Positions 9,830 to 19,496 of a stretch of 64,000 bases of DNA are shown here, piece by piece. Source of the DNA: Variovorax sp. WS11 (lineage in GTDB: Bacteria; Pseudomonadota; Gammaproteobacteria; Burkholderiales; Burkholderiaceae_C); contig NZ_JAAGOW010000001.1 in the NCBI RefSeq assembly GCF_010499245.1, positions 2,170,001-2,234,000 on the forward strand, in the 5' to 3' direction. The position numbers and the translations under genes were made by a program. Positions within the stretch are counted from its first letter, which is position 1, and every line of letters begins with the position of its first letter. Below the pieces are notes generated by a model. That model made no database searches. It was not told where the DNA came from and worked only from the letters and a program-made list of their open reading frames with translations.

Positions 9830-9855
9830 TCAATCGATGAATTTATTTCGATTGA
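9830..9855. promoter_or_regulatory. Candidate LysR operator, perfect 8-bp inverted repeat
   Basis: TCAATCGA, 10 bases, TCGATTGA: both arms match perfectly. It lies in AT-rich DNA between the divergent LysR gene and the VOC gene, the usual place for a LysR box (T-N11-A type). No other function for it is seen. Confidence 0.65.
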
Positions 9856-9907
9856 ATCATAAGAAGAACAAAGGCCCAATCCGGCCTGTTCCTTCCGGAG
9901 ACATGCC

Positions 9908-10462
9908 ATGCCCCCTGCCGAGACCGTGCCGCTCGCCCCATCCCCCGTGCCCGTGCGCGGCCTGCATCACTTTGCCTGGCGCTGCCGCGACAGCGAGGAA
10001 ACGCGCCGCTTCTACGAGGACCTGCTGGGCCTGCCGCTGGTGCACGTGATCAAGAGCGACCATGTGCCGAGCACCGGCGAGTACTGCCCCTACGTCCACA
10101 TCTTCTTCCAGATGCGCGACGGCTCGTACATCGCCTTCTTCGACCTGGGCGACGACACGGCCGCCCTGCCCTCGCCCAACACGCCGGCCTGGGTCAACCA
10201 CATCGCACTGCGGGTGGATTCGGTGGCCGACCTGCGTGCCGCCAAGGCTCGGCTCGAATCGGCCGACGTCGAGGTGCTGGGCGTGACCGACCACCACATC
10301 ATCGAGTCGATCTACTTCTTCGACCCCAATGGCATCCGGGTGGAGCTGACCACGCCCACGGTGCCGCTGGCCGAGATGGAGGCGCATGCGCGGCGCGCGC
10401 ACGCCGAGCTGGACGCATGGACCCTGCGCAAGGCGGAACTGCGCGGAAAGGCGGCGGCATGA
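9908..10462 (+). CDS. VOC superfamily protein (glyoxalase / extradiol-dioxygenase-like)
   Basis: 184 residues with the paired beta-alpha-beta-beta-beta modules of the vicinal oxygen chelate fold: VRGLHHFAWRCRDSEETRRFYEDLLGLPLV at the start and WVNHIALRV followed by IYFFDPNGIRVELTTP later. His in LHHFAW, His in VNHIAL and Glu in RVELT are plausible metal ligands. First gene of a three-gene operon; its stop overlaps the next ATG by four bases. An extradiol ring-cleaving or lyase/isomerase step is likely but the substrate is unknown. Confidence 0.82.
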   Translation: MPPAETVPLAPSPVPVRGLHHFAWRCRDSEETRRFYEDLLGLPLVHVIKSDHVPSTGEYCPYVHIFFQMRDGSYIAFFDLGDDTAALPSPNTPAWVNHIALRVDSVADLRAAKARLESADVEVLGVTDHHIIESIYFFDPNGIRVELTTPTVPLAEMEAHARRAHAELDAWTLRKAELRGKAAA

Positions 10463-11580
10463 CGCAGCTGCAACTCGCCGTCATCGACGTCAAGCCCGGC
10501 GCGGCGATGGAGAGCCAGTCGGGCCTGCAGATGCTGCGCCCGCGCATCTACGGCGCTTACCGCGCGCCCGCCAGCCGCAAGAAGATCGCCGCGATCGTAA
10601 TGCATCCCACGAGCAACTTCATGGGCCACTACCTGATCGCGCCGCTGGCAGAGCGCGGGATCTGCTGCATGGGCCTCAACTCACGCTATATGGGCAACGA
10701 CACGGTGCTGCTGATGGAGCGCGCGATCCAGGACCTGGGCGCGGGCGTGCAGTTCCTGCGCGGCCTGGGCTACGAAAAGGTGGTGCTGATCGGCAACTCG
10801 GGCGGCGCAGCGCTTGCCAGCTTCTACCAGGCGCAGGCCGAGAAGCTCACCGCCCACCACTTCCCCGATGGCGACCCCACGCATCTGCATTCGGACGACC
10901 TGCCGCCGGCCGACGGCATCGCGCTGTGCGCGGCGCACCAGGGCCGCTCGAAGCTGATGCGCGACTGGATCGATCCGTCCGTCACCGACGAGCACGACCT
11001 GCTCTCGGTCGACCCCGAGCTCGACATGTACGACGCGCGCCATCGCGCGCCTTACAGCGCCGAGTTCCTCTCCCGCTTCGGCGCCGCGCAGAAGGCTCGC
11101 CTCGACCGGCTGGAGGCCTGGGCGCTGGAACGGCTGCGGCTGCTGCGCAGCACGCCCGGTGCGCCGCGCGACCAGGCCTTCGTCGTTTACCGCACGCACG
11201 CCGATCCGCGCTGCGTGGACCTCTCCATCGACGCCAACGACCGAGCACCCGGCAGCGTCTGGGGCGATGCGCGGCAGGTCAACTACTCGGCGAACGCGAT
11301 GGGCCGCACGACCTCGCTGACAGCCTTCCTGTCGCAATGGTCCTCGCGCTCGCAGGCCGACGGTCCGTCGAATCTCGCCCGAACCACCTGCCCCAAGCTG
11401 CTCTTGACCTACACGGCCGACCAGTCCACCTTCCCGAGTACGCGCGATGCGTGGATGAAGGCCGGCGGAGAACGCATACGCAATGTCGACATCGTCGGTG
11501 GCAACCACTACCTCGCCGGCCAGCCCGAGCTGGTGCCGCGCGCGGCTGACGCAATCGCCGAATGGGCCCAAGCGCTGTGA
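10459..11580 (+). CDS. Alpha/beta hydrolase, about 373 residues
   Basis: The start overlaps the VOC gene as ATGA. The nucleophile elbow is GNSGG in VVLIGNSGGAALASF (Ser about 116), and a C-terminal GGNHYLAGQPE supplies a likely catalytic His. It is longer than simple lid-containing hydrolases of meta-cleavage pathways; the extra sequence lies between the nucleophile and His regions (residues about 130-300). Translational coupling with the VOC and monooxygenase genes suggests it hydrolyses a product of one of them. No precise family was recognised. Confidence 0.78.
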   Translation: MTQLQLAVIDVKPGAAMESQSGLQMLRPRIYGAYRAPASRKKIAAIVMHPTSNFMGHYLIAPLAERGICCMGLNSRYMGNDTVLLMERAIQDLGAGVQFLRGLGYEKVVLIGNSGGAALASFYQAQAEKLTAHHFPDGDPTHLHSDDLPPADGIALCAAHQGRSKLMRDWIDPSVTDEHDLLSVDPELDMYDARHRAPYSAEFLSRFGAAQKARLDRLEAWALERLRLLRSTPGAPRDQAFVVYRTHADPRCVDLSIDANDRAPGSVWGDARQVNYSANAMGRTTSLTAFLSQWSSRSQADGPSNLARTTCPKLLLTYTADQSTFPSTRDAWMKAGGERIRNVDIVGGNHYLAGQPELVPRAADAIAEWAQAL

Positions 11581-13229
11581 GCACAGCCGTGGAAGCATTC
11601 CACTTCACCCCCGAGTACCAGCTGCCGCACTGGCCCTTCGTGCCGCCGCCCGAGCTTGGCAGCGACGCGGTTGTTCGCCATCCGATCATCATCGTCGGCG
11701 CGGGGCCCGCCGGCCTGACGCTGGCCTGCGACCTGGCGAAGCGCGGAGTGCCCGCCGTGCTGCTGGACGAGGACGACACCGTGGGCGTGCGCGGCGCGTC
11801 CTCGCGCGGCATCTGCTACGCACAGAAGAGCCTGGAGATCTTCGAGCGGCTGGGCATCTATCAGCGCATCGCGGACAAGGGCATCACCTGGTCCTTCGGC
11901 CGCACCTTCTCGGGCGAGACCGAGGTCTACAACTTCAATCTGCAGGCGAGCAGCGTCTCTGCGCAGCCGCCTTTCATCAACCTGCAGCAGTTCTACCTCG
12001 AATGGTTCCTGGTCGACCGCCTCCTCGAACTGGGCGTGGTCGATCTGCGGTGGAAGAACCGGGTGACCCGCATCGAGCCGGGCGAGCAAGGCGTTCGCGT
12101 CGAGATCGAGACGCCGGCCGGCGCCTACGCCATCGAGGCCGGCTACCTGATCGATGCGAGCGGCGCCAGCAGCCCCATCCGCGCGCAGCTGGGCCTGGAC
12201 GCCCACGTCTCGCGCAGCACCGACCGCTGGTGCATCAGCGACGTGCGCTTCAGGAAGCCGCTGCCCGTGGAGCGCTGGACCTGGGTCGACGCACCGTTCA
12301 ACGAGGGCCGCGCAGTGTGGCAGCACCTGATGGCCGACGGCGTCTGGCGCATCGACTACCAGATGCCCGAGGACTGCGACACGGCCTACATCAGCAAGCC
12401 GGAGGTGGCCGGCGCACGGCTGCGCGAGCAGCTCGGGCCGGGCGTGGAGTTCGAGTTCGTCTGGATCGGGCCGTACGGCTACCGCGACCACCTGCTCGAC
12501 CGCTTCCGCCATGGACGCCTGTTCTTCATCGGCGATTCAGCGCATGTGGTGAGCCCCTTCGGCGCGCGTGGCGGCAACACCGGCATCCAGGACGCGGCCA
12601 ACCTGGGCTGGAAGCTCTCGCTGGTCGCGCAGGGCCTGGCCGGCGAGGCGCTGCTCGACACCTATGATGCCGAGCGCCGGCCCGCCGCGGCCGAGAACCT
12701 GAAGGTCACCAGCCGCACCGCCCGCTTCCTTGCGCCCCGCTCGCAGGCCGAGCACACGATACGCCGCGCCGTGCTCGCGCTCGCCCCGCGCTATCCGTTT
12801 GCGCGCGCGCTGGTGAACACGGGGCGCATGTCGGTGGCCAACGACTACCCGGCGGGCAGGCACTTGCTCGAAGGCGCACGCAGCGTGCAGAACCTGCCGC
12901 TGCGCTGGCGCGACGGCAGACCCTGCACCCTGATGCAGTTGCTGGCCGAAGGCACGCACTGCCTCGGGCTGTGGTTCGCGCCGACGCGCGAGCAGGTCCA
13001 GGCGGTGGCCGACACGGCCGCGTCTCTGCCGCTGCAGCTCGTCGCGATCGGCGGCGACAGCGGCCTGCCTACGCTCGAGTCCGACGACGCGCTGGGCACG
13101 CAGTTGGGCGCGCACGCGCCCGGCAGCCTCTGCCTGATTCGTCCCGACGCCTACCGCGCCGCGCTGCTGCAAGATCCCACGCCGGCGGCCATCGCCGCCG
13201 CTGTCCACACCGCCCTGGCCCACGGCTGA
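11577..13229 (+). CDS. FAD-dependent monooxygenase (aromatic hydroxylase, PHBH/MhpA type)
   Basis: 550 residues from a GTG that overlaps the hydrolase stop as GTGA; an ATG at 11562 is the alternative. The FAD dinucleotide fold is PIIIVGAGPAGLTLACDLAKRG, with a DASGA segment (about residue 195) and the second FAD motif LFFIGDSAHVVSPFGARGGN (about 315-334). A C-terminal thioredoxin-like region (about 440-550) matches the MhpA type. It probably hydroxylates a ring using NAD(P)H and oxygen. Last gene of the operon; the substrate is not recognisable. Confidence 0.88.
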   Translation: MSTAVEAFHFTPEYQLPHWPFVPPPELGSDAVVRHPIIIVGAGPAGLTLACDLAKRGVPAVLLDEDDTVGVRGASSRGICYAQKSLEIFERLGIYQRIADKGITWSFGRTFSGETEVYNFNLQASSVSAQPPFINLQQFYLEWFLVDRLLELGVVDLRWKNRVTRIEPGEQGVRVEIETPAGAYAIEAGYLIDASGASSPIRAQLGLDAHVSRSTDRWCISDVRFRKPLPVERWTWVDAPFNEGRAVWQHLMADGVWRIDYQMPEDCDTAYISKPEVAGARLREQLGPGVEFEFVWIGPYGYRDHLLDRFRHGRLFFIGDSAHVVSPFGARGGNTGIQDAANLGWKLSLVAQGLAGEALLDTYDAERRPAAAENLKVTSRTARFLAPRSQAEHTIRRAVLALAPRYPFARALVNTGRMSVANDYPAGRHLLEGARSVQNLPLRWRDGRPCTLMQLLAEGTHCLGLWFAPTREQVQAVADTAASLPLQLVAIGGDSGLPTLESDDALGTQLGAHAPGSLCLIRPDAYRAALLQDPTPAAIAAAVHTALAHG

Positions 13230-13283
13230 GGGGCCCCAGGAATCACCCGCGAGCGCGACCGCGAGCCTCTGGACGGCGCCAGC

Positions 13284-13634
13284 TCACCAGCCCAGGCCCA
13301 GATGCAGCGGCAGGTACACCGCCATGCCGGCCAGCATCGTCCCCAGCACGCCGCGGCGCTGGAAGAAGTAGGCGGCGCCGGCCGCCGCGCCGTACAGGCG
13401 CGCATCCTGCCAGGTCGAGATCAGGTGGCCCTGCGCCATCACGATCTCGGGAATGATCACCGCCGCGAGCGCGGCCACCGGGGCGTAGTGCAGTGCGCGG
13501 TGCGCCCAGTCGGGCAGGCCCCAGGGACGGTCGAGGATGAAGAAGAAACAGCGCGTGAGCACGGTCACGCAGGCCAGGCCGACGATCACGGCGATGGTCC
13601 AGGGATCGGTGGTGCCGCCGCTGCCCAGGGTCAT
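13284..13634 (-). CDS. azlD: AzlD family branched-chain amino acid transport protein
   Basis: 116 residues with four hydrophobic segments, the usual AzlD length (WTIAVIVGLACVTVLTRCFFFIL; YAPVAALAAVIIPEIVM; GVLGTMLAGMAVYLPLHLGLGW). AzlD pairs with AzlC to form a branched-chain amino acid exporter in the inner membrane. Its ATG overlaps the azlC stop (ATGA), so translation is coupled. Confidence 0.88.
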   Translation of the reverse strand: MTLGSGGTTDPWTIAVIVGLACVTVLTRCFFFILDRPWGLPDWAHRALHYAPVAALAAVIIPEIVMAQGHLISTWQDARLYGAAAGAAYFFQRRGVLGTMLAGMAVYLPLHLGLGW

Positions 13635-14371
13635 TTATCGTCCTCCGCGTCGGGGTCCAGCCCGAACTGCTTCTCGAGCCAGAAGCACAACAGCACCGCC
13701 ACGCCGATGCCGGCCACGATGTTGAGTTTCAAGGGCAGCGCGTAGGCCGCCACGGCGGTCACGCCCGCGATCAATGCCGCGAGAATGCGCAGCCGCGTCG
13801 TCGCCATCGAGCAGACCACGGCGACGAGGCAGAGCACGCCGGCGAAGCCCAGCCCCCAGCTTTGCGGGATCAGGTTCGCGAGCAGGACGCCGAGCACGCT
13901 CATGCCCATCCACGAGCACCAGACCACGAAGTAGTTGCCGGTGAGATAAGCCTCCTGCGCGCGCTCCTCGGCCGCGTTGGCGGGCGGCTGCGCGTACTGC
14001 CGGGTGAAAAAGGCGTAGGTCATGTCGGCCGTCAGGTAGCCGTGCGTCATGCGGCGCCAGCGCGGCATGTGCATCAGATAGGGCCGCAGGTGCAGGCTGA
14101 ACACCACGAAGCGCAGGTTGACGCAGAAGCCGGTGGCCAGGATGACCCACGCCGGGGCGCCGGCGATCAGCAGCGGGATGGCCGCCAGCTGCGAGCTGCC
14201 GGCATAGACCAGCAGCGTCATCGCGACCGACTCGAAGACGCTCATGCCCGCCTTGACCATCGCCACGCCGGTCATCAGGCCCCAGGCGCCGGTGCCCAAG
14301 GCGACCGAGGACATGTCGCGCGCGCCCTGGCGGAACTCGGGGAGGCGGCGGATTGACGAGAGAAAGAACAT
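13631..14371 (-). CDS. azlC: AzlC family branched-chain amino acid permease
   Basis: 246 residues from the ATG at 14371. Several membrane segments are visible, and the conserved MTLLVYAGSSQLAAIPLL and FCVNLRFVVFSLHLRPYL are typical of AzlC. Membrane exporter partner of AzlD. The start overlaps the fmt stop by one base, so it may be read through from the def-fmt operon. Confidence 0.9.
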   Translation of the reverse strand: MFFLSSIRRLPEFRQGARDMSSVALGTGAWGLMTGVAMVKAGMSVFESVAMTLLVYAGSSQLAAIPLLIAGAPAWVILATGFCVNLRFVVFSLHLRPYLMHMPRWRRMTHGYLTADMTYAFFTRQYAQPPANAAEERAQEAYLTGNYFVVWCSWMGMSVLGVLLANLIPQSWGLGFAGVLCLVAVVCSMATTRLRILAALIAGVTAVAAYALPLKLNIVAGIGVAVLLCFWLEKQFGLDPDAEDDK

Positions 14372-15321
14372 CAGCCGAAGACCTGCCCGGGCTTCAGGTC
14401 GAAGCCGCGCAGGAAGTCGGCCACCGGCAGGCGCTTGCCGCCGGCGCGCTGCAGTTCGGTAAGCACCACGATCGCATCCTGGGCCGCCACGGCGACGCCG
14501 GTCGGGTTGACCGCCAGCACCGTTCCGGGCGGCTCCGTCGAGGGCTCCGGCTGGACCCGCGCGGCCCAGAGCTTGAGGGTCTCGCCGTCCACGGTGCTGC
14601 TGGCGCCCGGGAACGGATCGAAGGCACGGATGCGGCGCACGATGGTCGCGGCCGCCTGCGTCCAGTCGATCTGCGCCTCCTGCTTCTCGACCTTGTGCGC
14701 GTAGCTCACACCTTCGGCGGGCTGGGGCTCGGGGCGCAGCGTTGCGGCCTCCGCATGCTTCAGCGCGTCCACGATCAGCCGGCCACCCAGCGCGGCCAGC
14801 CGGTCGTGCAGCTGCGCGGTGCTGTCCTCGCCGATTGCGAGCGATTCGCCAAGCAGCATGTCGCCGGTGTCCAGGCCCGCGTCCATCTGCATGATGGTGA
14901 CGCCGGTCTGTTCGTCGCCGGCCTCGATGGCGCGGTGGATGGGCGCCGCCCCGCGCCAGCGCGGCAACAGGCTGGCATGGATGTTGAGGCAGCCCAGCCG
15001 CGGCGCATCGAGCACCCATTGCGGCAGGATCAAGCCGTAGGCCGCGACCACCATGACGTCGAGCCCGGCGTCGACGATGGCGGCACGCGCCGCGACCGCG
15101 TCCTCCGGGTATTTGCCGTCCAGCCGCAGGCTGCGCGGCTGTGCCACGGGCCAGTTGCGGGCGAGGGCGAACTGCTTGACCGGCGAGGCCTGCAGCTTCA
15201 TGCCGCGGCCCGCGGGGCGGTCGGGCTGCGTCAGCACCAGCACGATCTCGAAACCGGCCGCGGCGATCGCCTCCAGCGCGACGCGGGCGAACTCGGGGGT
15301 GCCCGCGAATGCGACCTTCAT
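14371..15321 (-). CDS. fmt: Methionyl-tRNA formyltransferase
   Basis: 316 residues from [12 protein letters not shown]. It formylates initiator Met-tRNA using 10-formyl-tetrahydrofolate. Formyltransferase core with [20 protein letters not shown] (folate-binding loop) and [12 protein letters not shown]-terminal tRNA-binding domain with [10 protein letters not shown]. Together with def it forms the formyl-Met processing pair; in this genome a lipoprotein gene separates the two. Confidence 0.96.
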   Translation of the reverse strand: MKVAFAGTPEFARVALEAIAAAGFEIVLVLTQPDRPAGRGMKLQASPVKQFALARNWPVAQPRSLRLDGKYPEDAVAARAAIVDAGLDVMVVAAYGLILPQWVLDAPRLGCLNIHASLLPRWRGAAPIHRAIEAGDEQTGVTIMQMDAGLDTGDMLLGESLAIGEDSTAQLHDRLAALGGRLIVDALKHAEAATLRPEPQPAEGVSYAHKVEKQEAQIDWTQAAATIVRRIRAFDPFPGASSTVDGETLKLWAARVQPEPSTEPPGTVLAVNPTGVAVAAQDAIVVLTELQRAGGKRLPVADFLRGFDLKPGQVFG

Positions 15322-15329
15322 GCGGCCCC

Positions 15330-15836
15330 TCACAGCGGCGCCAGCAATTCGAGCATCAGGTCGTCACCCGTGTGGTAGCGCTGCACCACGCCGGTGGGAT
15401 CGACGTAGATGTAGAGCAGGCGTGGCGTGTTTTGCCACTTGTAGCGCCAAGTCCAGATGTTGCCGTCGAACGAGCTCACCTTCGTGACCTCGAAAGGTCG
15501 GCCGTAGATGCGCAGCACGTCGGCCACGTGCCAACGGCCGACGCCGGGCTGGATGGTTCGGTCGAACAGGCGCTCGTCGAGTTCCTGCGTGACCGAGACC
15601 ACATGGCCGCCTGCGTCGAGGTCGACGTTGTTGACCTCGAAGCCGGCCGGTGCGCGCGAGTACTGCAGGCGCTCCCCGCCGCCGGACAGGGGATAGACGG
15701 CCGTCGGCGCGCCGAGCTCGCGCAAGGTCTGGTCGCGCGAGCTGCCCATGGCGAGGCGCGTCGGCTCGCCGGCGCAACCGGCCAGCAGCGCTGCCGCAAG
15801 CAGCGCAGCCGGGCCGGGGCGCAGGGCGAGGGTCAA
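15330..15836 (-). CDS. Small outer-membrane-type lipoprotein between def and fmt
   Basis: 168 residues from a TTG start that overlaps the def stop as TTGA; no ATG gives a complete leader. The start is a lipoprotein signal, [10 protein letters not shown], with a lipobox ending LAGC (Cys at about 21). The mature part, with [26 protein letters not shown], resembles small SmpA/OmlA-like repeat proteins. Function unknown; it is likely anchored to a membrane. Tight coupling to def and 8 bases to fmt put it in the same operon. Confidence 0.75.
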   Translation of the reverse strand: MTLALRPGPAALLAAALLAGCAGEPTRLAMGSSRDQTLRELGAPTAVYPLSGGGERLQYSRAPAGFEVNNVDLDAGGHVVSVTQELDERLFDRTIQPGVGRWHVADVLRIYGRPFEVTKVSSFDGNIWTWRYKWQNTPRLLYIYVDPTGVVQRYHTGDDLMLELLAPL

Positions 15837-16366
15837 CGCCGGCCTTCCCGCTGGTCGAGGCGCTGGTCCTCGCGCTGCTGCTTGAGCAGCTTGCTCTTGA
15901 TGCGGTTGCGCTTCAGGGGCGAGAGGTATTCGACGAACACCTTGCCCAGCAGGTGGTCGAGTTCGTGCTGGATGCAGACGGCCAGCAGGCCCTCGGCCTC
16001 GATGGTGCGCAGCTCGCCCTCGGCGTCGAGTGCCGTGACGCGCACGGCGGTGGAACGCTCCACGCCGTCGTAAATGCCGGGAACCGAGAGACATCCTTCC
16101 TCATTGAGGACTTTTTCATCATTGGCCCAGACGATTTCGGGGTTGATCAAAACCAGGGGCTCGTTACGCTCCTCGGATACGTCGACCACGACCAGACGCT
16201 CGTGCACGTCGACTTGGGTGGCCGCAAGGCCGATGCCGTTGGCGTCGTACATGGTTTCGAGCATGTCGGCAACCAGGGTCTTGATGCGTGCATCGACGCC
16301 CTGCACCGGCTTGGCCACCTTGTGCAGGCGCGGGTCGGGATAGCTCAGGATGGTTCTTTTGGCCAT
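15833..16366 (-). CDS. def: Peptide deformylase
   Basis: 177 residues. It removes the formyl group from nascent proteins. All three motifs are present: GIGLAATQ (44-51), EGCLSVPG (metal Cys92) and QHELDHL (metal His134, His138, catalytic Glu135). First gene of the def-lipoprotein-fmt-azlCD series; it is divergent from the LysM gene across about 160 bases. Confidence 0.97.
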   Translation of the reverse strand: MAKRTILSYPDPRLHKVAKPVQGVDARIKTLVADMLETMYDANGIGLAATQVDVHERLVVVDVSEERNEPLVLINPEIVWANDEKVLNEEGCLSVPGIYDGVERSTAVRVTALDAEGELRTIEAEGLLAVCIQHELDHLLGKVFVEYLSPLKRNRIKSKLLKQQREDQRLDQREGRR

Positions 16367-16528
16367 GAACGGGAGGAAAAATTGTCGTTATTTTCGCCAT
16401 TTCCGCGACGCCCAGAGGTCCCGCGACTTGATAAACGTTGCCCGATCAAGGGCTTCAGCGCAAAATTGGTTTCAAATTGTGAGTATTCGTACGCCCTCCC
16501 GGGCCCCGTGCGCGCACACCATCCGACC

Positions 16529-17746
16529 ATGAAGAAACATCGCATCAACAACCGCCTGCGTCCGAACCTTCTCGCCACGCTGGCGGCGATCGCCATGGCG
16601 GGCCTGGGCGCAACGGCGCAGGCGCAGAACTATCCCGTCACGCCTCAGCAGCGCGGCACCGCGCAGCAGACCGCGCAGGCCGGCGTCCCGCTGTCCGAGC
16701 TGGCGCCGAACGCCCCCGACGAGTACACGGTCAAGCCGCGCGACACGCTGTGGGCCATCTCCCGTCTCTTCCTGCGCAGCCCCTGGCGCTGGCCCGAGCT
16801 GTGGGGCATGAACATGGGCGAGATCCAGAACCCGCACCGCATCTACCCCGGGCAGGTGCTCTATCTCGACAAGAGCGGCGGCCGCGCCCGCCTGGCGCTG
16901 CGCCGCGGCGGCAGCGGCATGCCGGAGGGCGGCACCATCAAGCTGTCCCCGCGCACGCGTTACGAGTCCCTGTCGGACATGGCGCTTCCCACGCTGAACC
17001 CCAGCGTGATCGAGCCCTTCCTTGCCGAGCCGGTGGTGGTCGACGCCGAGACGCTGGCGATCGCGCCACGCATCGTGGCCGGCAACGACAGCCGCGTGGT
17101 GCTGGCGCGCGGCGACCGAGCCTATGCGCGCGGCGAACCCAACGCGCCGCTGATGGAAGCGCCCGGCCCGATCCGGACCTACCGCGTCTTCCGCAACGCG
17201 ACCCCGCTGAAGGACCCGGGCACGGGCGAGATCCTCGGCTACGAGGCGCAATACGTGGGCAAGGCCCAGCTGCAGCGCGGCGAATCGAGCGTCAAGGAAG
17301 AGGTGGAGGGCAAGGAGGTCGTGTATCCGGTGCCGGCCACCATCGACATCAGCGCCGCCCGCGAGGAGATCCGAGCCGGCGACCGCCTGCTGCCCGAGCC
17401 GCCGCGCCAGCTGCTGAGCTACGTGCCGCGCGCTCCGGCGCACACCATCGCCGACGGCCGCATCGTCTCGGTCTACGGCAACGCGGTGCAGTTCGCGGCC
17501 CAGAACCAGGTGGTCGCCATCAACAAGGGCACCATCGACGGCATCGAGAACGGCCATGTGCTGGCCATCCTCAAGAACGGCGACACCATCATCGACAAGA
17601 CCGGGGCCGCCAAGGAGATGCTGAAGCTGCCGAACGAGCGCATCGGCCTTCTGATGGTGTTCCGTCCCTTCGAGCGGGTCTCCTACGCGCTGGTGCTCGA
17701 GATCAACGACGCACCCCGCATCGGCGACCTGCTGATCAACCCCTGA
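16529..17746 (+). CDS. LysM domain-containing exported protein
   Basis: 405 residues. The signal peptide LLATLAAIAMAGLGATAQA is followed by a LysM peptidoglycan-binding motif at about 70-120 (DEYTVKPRDTLWAISRLFL, ending NPHRIYPGQVLYL). The rest has repeated beta-rich segments without a recognised catalytic motif. It is probably periplasmic and cell-wall associated. It lies directly before dprA and smg, a gene order found in many Burkholderiales. Confidence 0.9.
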   Translation: MKKHRINNRLRPNLLATLAAIAMAGLGATAQAQNYPVTPQQRGTAQQTAQAGVPLSELAPNAPDEYTVKPRDTLWAISRLFLRSPWRWPELWGMNMGEIQNPHRIYPGQVLYLDKSGGRARLALRRGGSGMPEGGTIKLSPRTRYESLSDMALPTLNPSVIEPFLAEPVVVDAETLAIAPRIVAGNDSRVVLARGDRAYARGEPNAPLMEAPGPIRTYRVFRNATPLKDPGTGEILGYEAQYVGKAQLQRGESSVKEEVEGKEVVYPVPATIDISAAREEIRAGDRLLPEPPRQLLSYVPRAPAHTIADGRIVSVYGNAVQFAAQNQVVAINKGTIDGIENGHVLAILKNGDTIIDKTGAAKEMLKLPNERIGLLMVFRPFERVSYALVLEINDAPRIGDLLINP

Positions 17747-17764
17747 CGCCGGCCCGACCGTCGC

Positions 17765-18908
17765 GTGGAACGTGACGAACTCGCAGGCTGGCTGCGGCTC
17801 ACGCTGACGCCGGCCATCGGCAACACGGCCGCGCGCAGACTGCTGGCGGCCTTCGGCCTTCCCTCGGAGGTCTTCGCGCAACCGGCCGGGGCGCTCCGGC
17901 AGATCGTGCCCGAAGCGCAGGCCAACGCCTTGCTGCAGCCGCCGGACGAGCTCGGCGCCCTGCTCGACCGCACCTTCGAATGGCTTCAGGGCATCGAGCC
18001 GCAGGGCGCGACGCACCGCATCCTCACGCTGGGGGACGCTGCCTATCCGGCCTCTCTGCTCGAGATGGCCGATCCGCCCTTGATGCTCTACCTGATCGGG
18101 CCGGCGCCGGCTCGAGCTCGCGCAGTTGGCGCGCAGCGTCGCGATGGTGGGCAGCCGCAACCCCACGCCGCAGGGCGTCTCGAACGCGCGCGCCTTCGCA
18201 CGGGCCTTCGGCGAGGCTGGGATCGCGGTGGTGTCGGGGCTGGCGCTGGGCATCGACGGCGCGGCCCACGAAGGCGCGCTGGATGCCGCAATCGACCCGC
18301 TCTGGCCGTCGACGGTGGCGGTGGTCGGCACGGGGCTGGACCGCGTCTACCCCGCCCGGCACCGCGCGCTCGCGCAGCGCATCGCCGAGCGCGGGCTGAT
18401 CGTGAGCGAGTTCCCGCTGGGCACGCCGCCGCTCAACCAGAATTTCCCAAAGCGCAACCGCATCATCGCCGGCCTGTCGCGCGGCACGCTGGTGGTGGAG
18501 GCGGCGCTGCAGTCGGGTTCGCTGATCACCGCACGGCTCGCCAGCGAGCAGGGCAGGGAGGTGTTCGCCATCCCCGGATCCATCCATTCGCCGCAGTCGC
18601 GCGGCTGCCACGCCCTGATCCGCCAGGGCGCCAAGCTGGTCGAGACGGTGAGCGATGTGCTCGAGGAGCTGCGCTTCGATGCGGCCGCCCCTCCGCCCGC
18701 GCCAGCGCCAGCTCCGCAGAACGAGCCCGCCTCGCCCTCCGGAGGCCTGCTGCAGGCCATGGGCCACGACCCGGTGAGCCTGGACGCGCTGTGCGCGCGC
18801 ACCGGCCATCCGGTCGCCGCGCTGCAGGTTCAGCTGTTGGAGCTGGAGCTGGCCGGTTGCGTGGCCCGGCTGCCCGGCGGCCTGTTTCAGCAAATCGCCC
18901 AAGGCTGA
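17765..18908 (+). pseudogene. dprA: dprA (DNA processing protein A), interrupted by a frameshift
   Basis: DprA loads RecA on incoming single-stranded DNA during natural transformation. The first part (GTG start, MERDELAGWLRLTLTPAIGN) runs in one frame to about 18110; the second, starting LELAQLARSVAMVGSRNPTPQG, continues in another frame to 18908. The Rossmann-type core motifs are all in the second part: GSRNPT, SGLALGIDGAAHEGAL, FPKRNRIIAGLS, EAALQSGSLITARLA and the C-terminal winged helix. Skipping one base at about 18110 restores a 380-residue protein of normal length. Either a real one-base insertion or an assembly error in a palindromic GC stretch. Confidence 0.85.
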
Positions 18909-18977
18909 GTGCGTCGCTCCGGCACTGCATTCCGACAACGCAACCGCACCGACGCCGAGCTGGGCTATATTGGGCCC

Positions 18978-19487
18978 ATGTTCGAAGTGCTCGTGTACGT
19001 GTACGAAAACTATTGGCGCGGCGATGCCTGCCCCGAGTCCGGCCAGCTGGGCCGCAAGCTCAGCGCACAGGGCTTCGACCCGCAGGAGATCCGCGACGCC
19101 CTGCACTGGCTCGACGGCTTGAGCCTCGCCACGCAAGGCATCCACCTCACTCGCCATGCCGACGGCACCAGCGCCACGGTGGGCCTGGAAGGCCCAACCG
19201 CGCTGCCCCAATCACCCGGGTCGATGCGTGTCTACTCGAGGGCCGAGCAAGAGCACCTGGGCGCAGAGTGCCTGGGCTTCATCAGCTTCCTCGAGTCCTC
19301 GGGCGTGCTGCCGGCCGGCCTGCGCGAGATCGTGGTCGAGCGCGCGATGGCCACCACGGGCGATCCGTTGGAGTTGGACGAGCTCAAGATCATCGTGCTG
19401 ATGGTCCACTGGAGCACCGGCATCGAGCCCGATGCGCTGGTGCTGGATGAGCTCTGCGATGACACCCTGAATCGCGTCGCGCACTGA
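18978..19487 (+). CDS. smg: Smg / DUF494 family protein
   Basis: 169 residues from the ATG at 18978 (MFEVLVYVYENYW), the standard N-terminus of the family; an upstream in-frame ATG adds an atypical basic extension. Conserved features are ACPESGQLGRKLSAQGFD, RVYSRAEQEHL, LGFISFLESSGVL and LDELKIIVLMVHWS. Function poorly understood; it usually sits between dprA and topA. Here topA does not follow: the next gene is the convergent DUF1631 gene. Confidence 0.92.
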   Translation: MFEVLVYVYENYWRGDACPESGQLGRKLSAQGFDPQEIRDALHWLDGLSLATQGIHLTRHADGTSATVGLEGPTALPQSPGSMRVYSRAEQEHLGAECLGFISFLESSGVLPAGLREIVVERAMATTGDPLELDELKIIVLMVHWSTGIEPDALVLDELCDDTLNRVAH

Positions 19488-19496
19488 GCCCCGCGC

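Noticed and set aside
18101..18120. Programmed frameshifting in dprA
   Set aside because: No slippery heptamer and no known programmed shift in this family; the site is a GC palindrome prone to sequence error.
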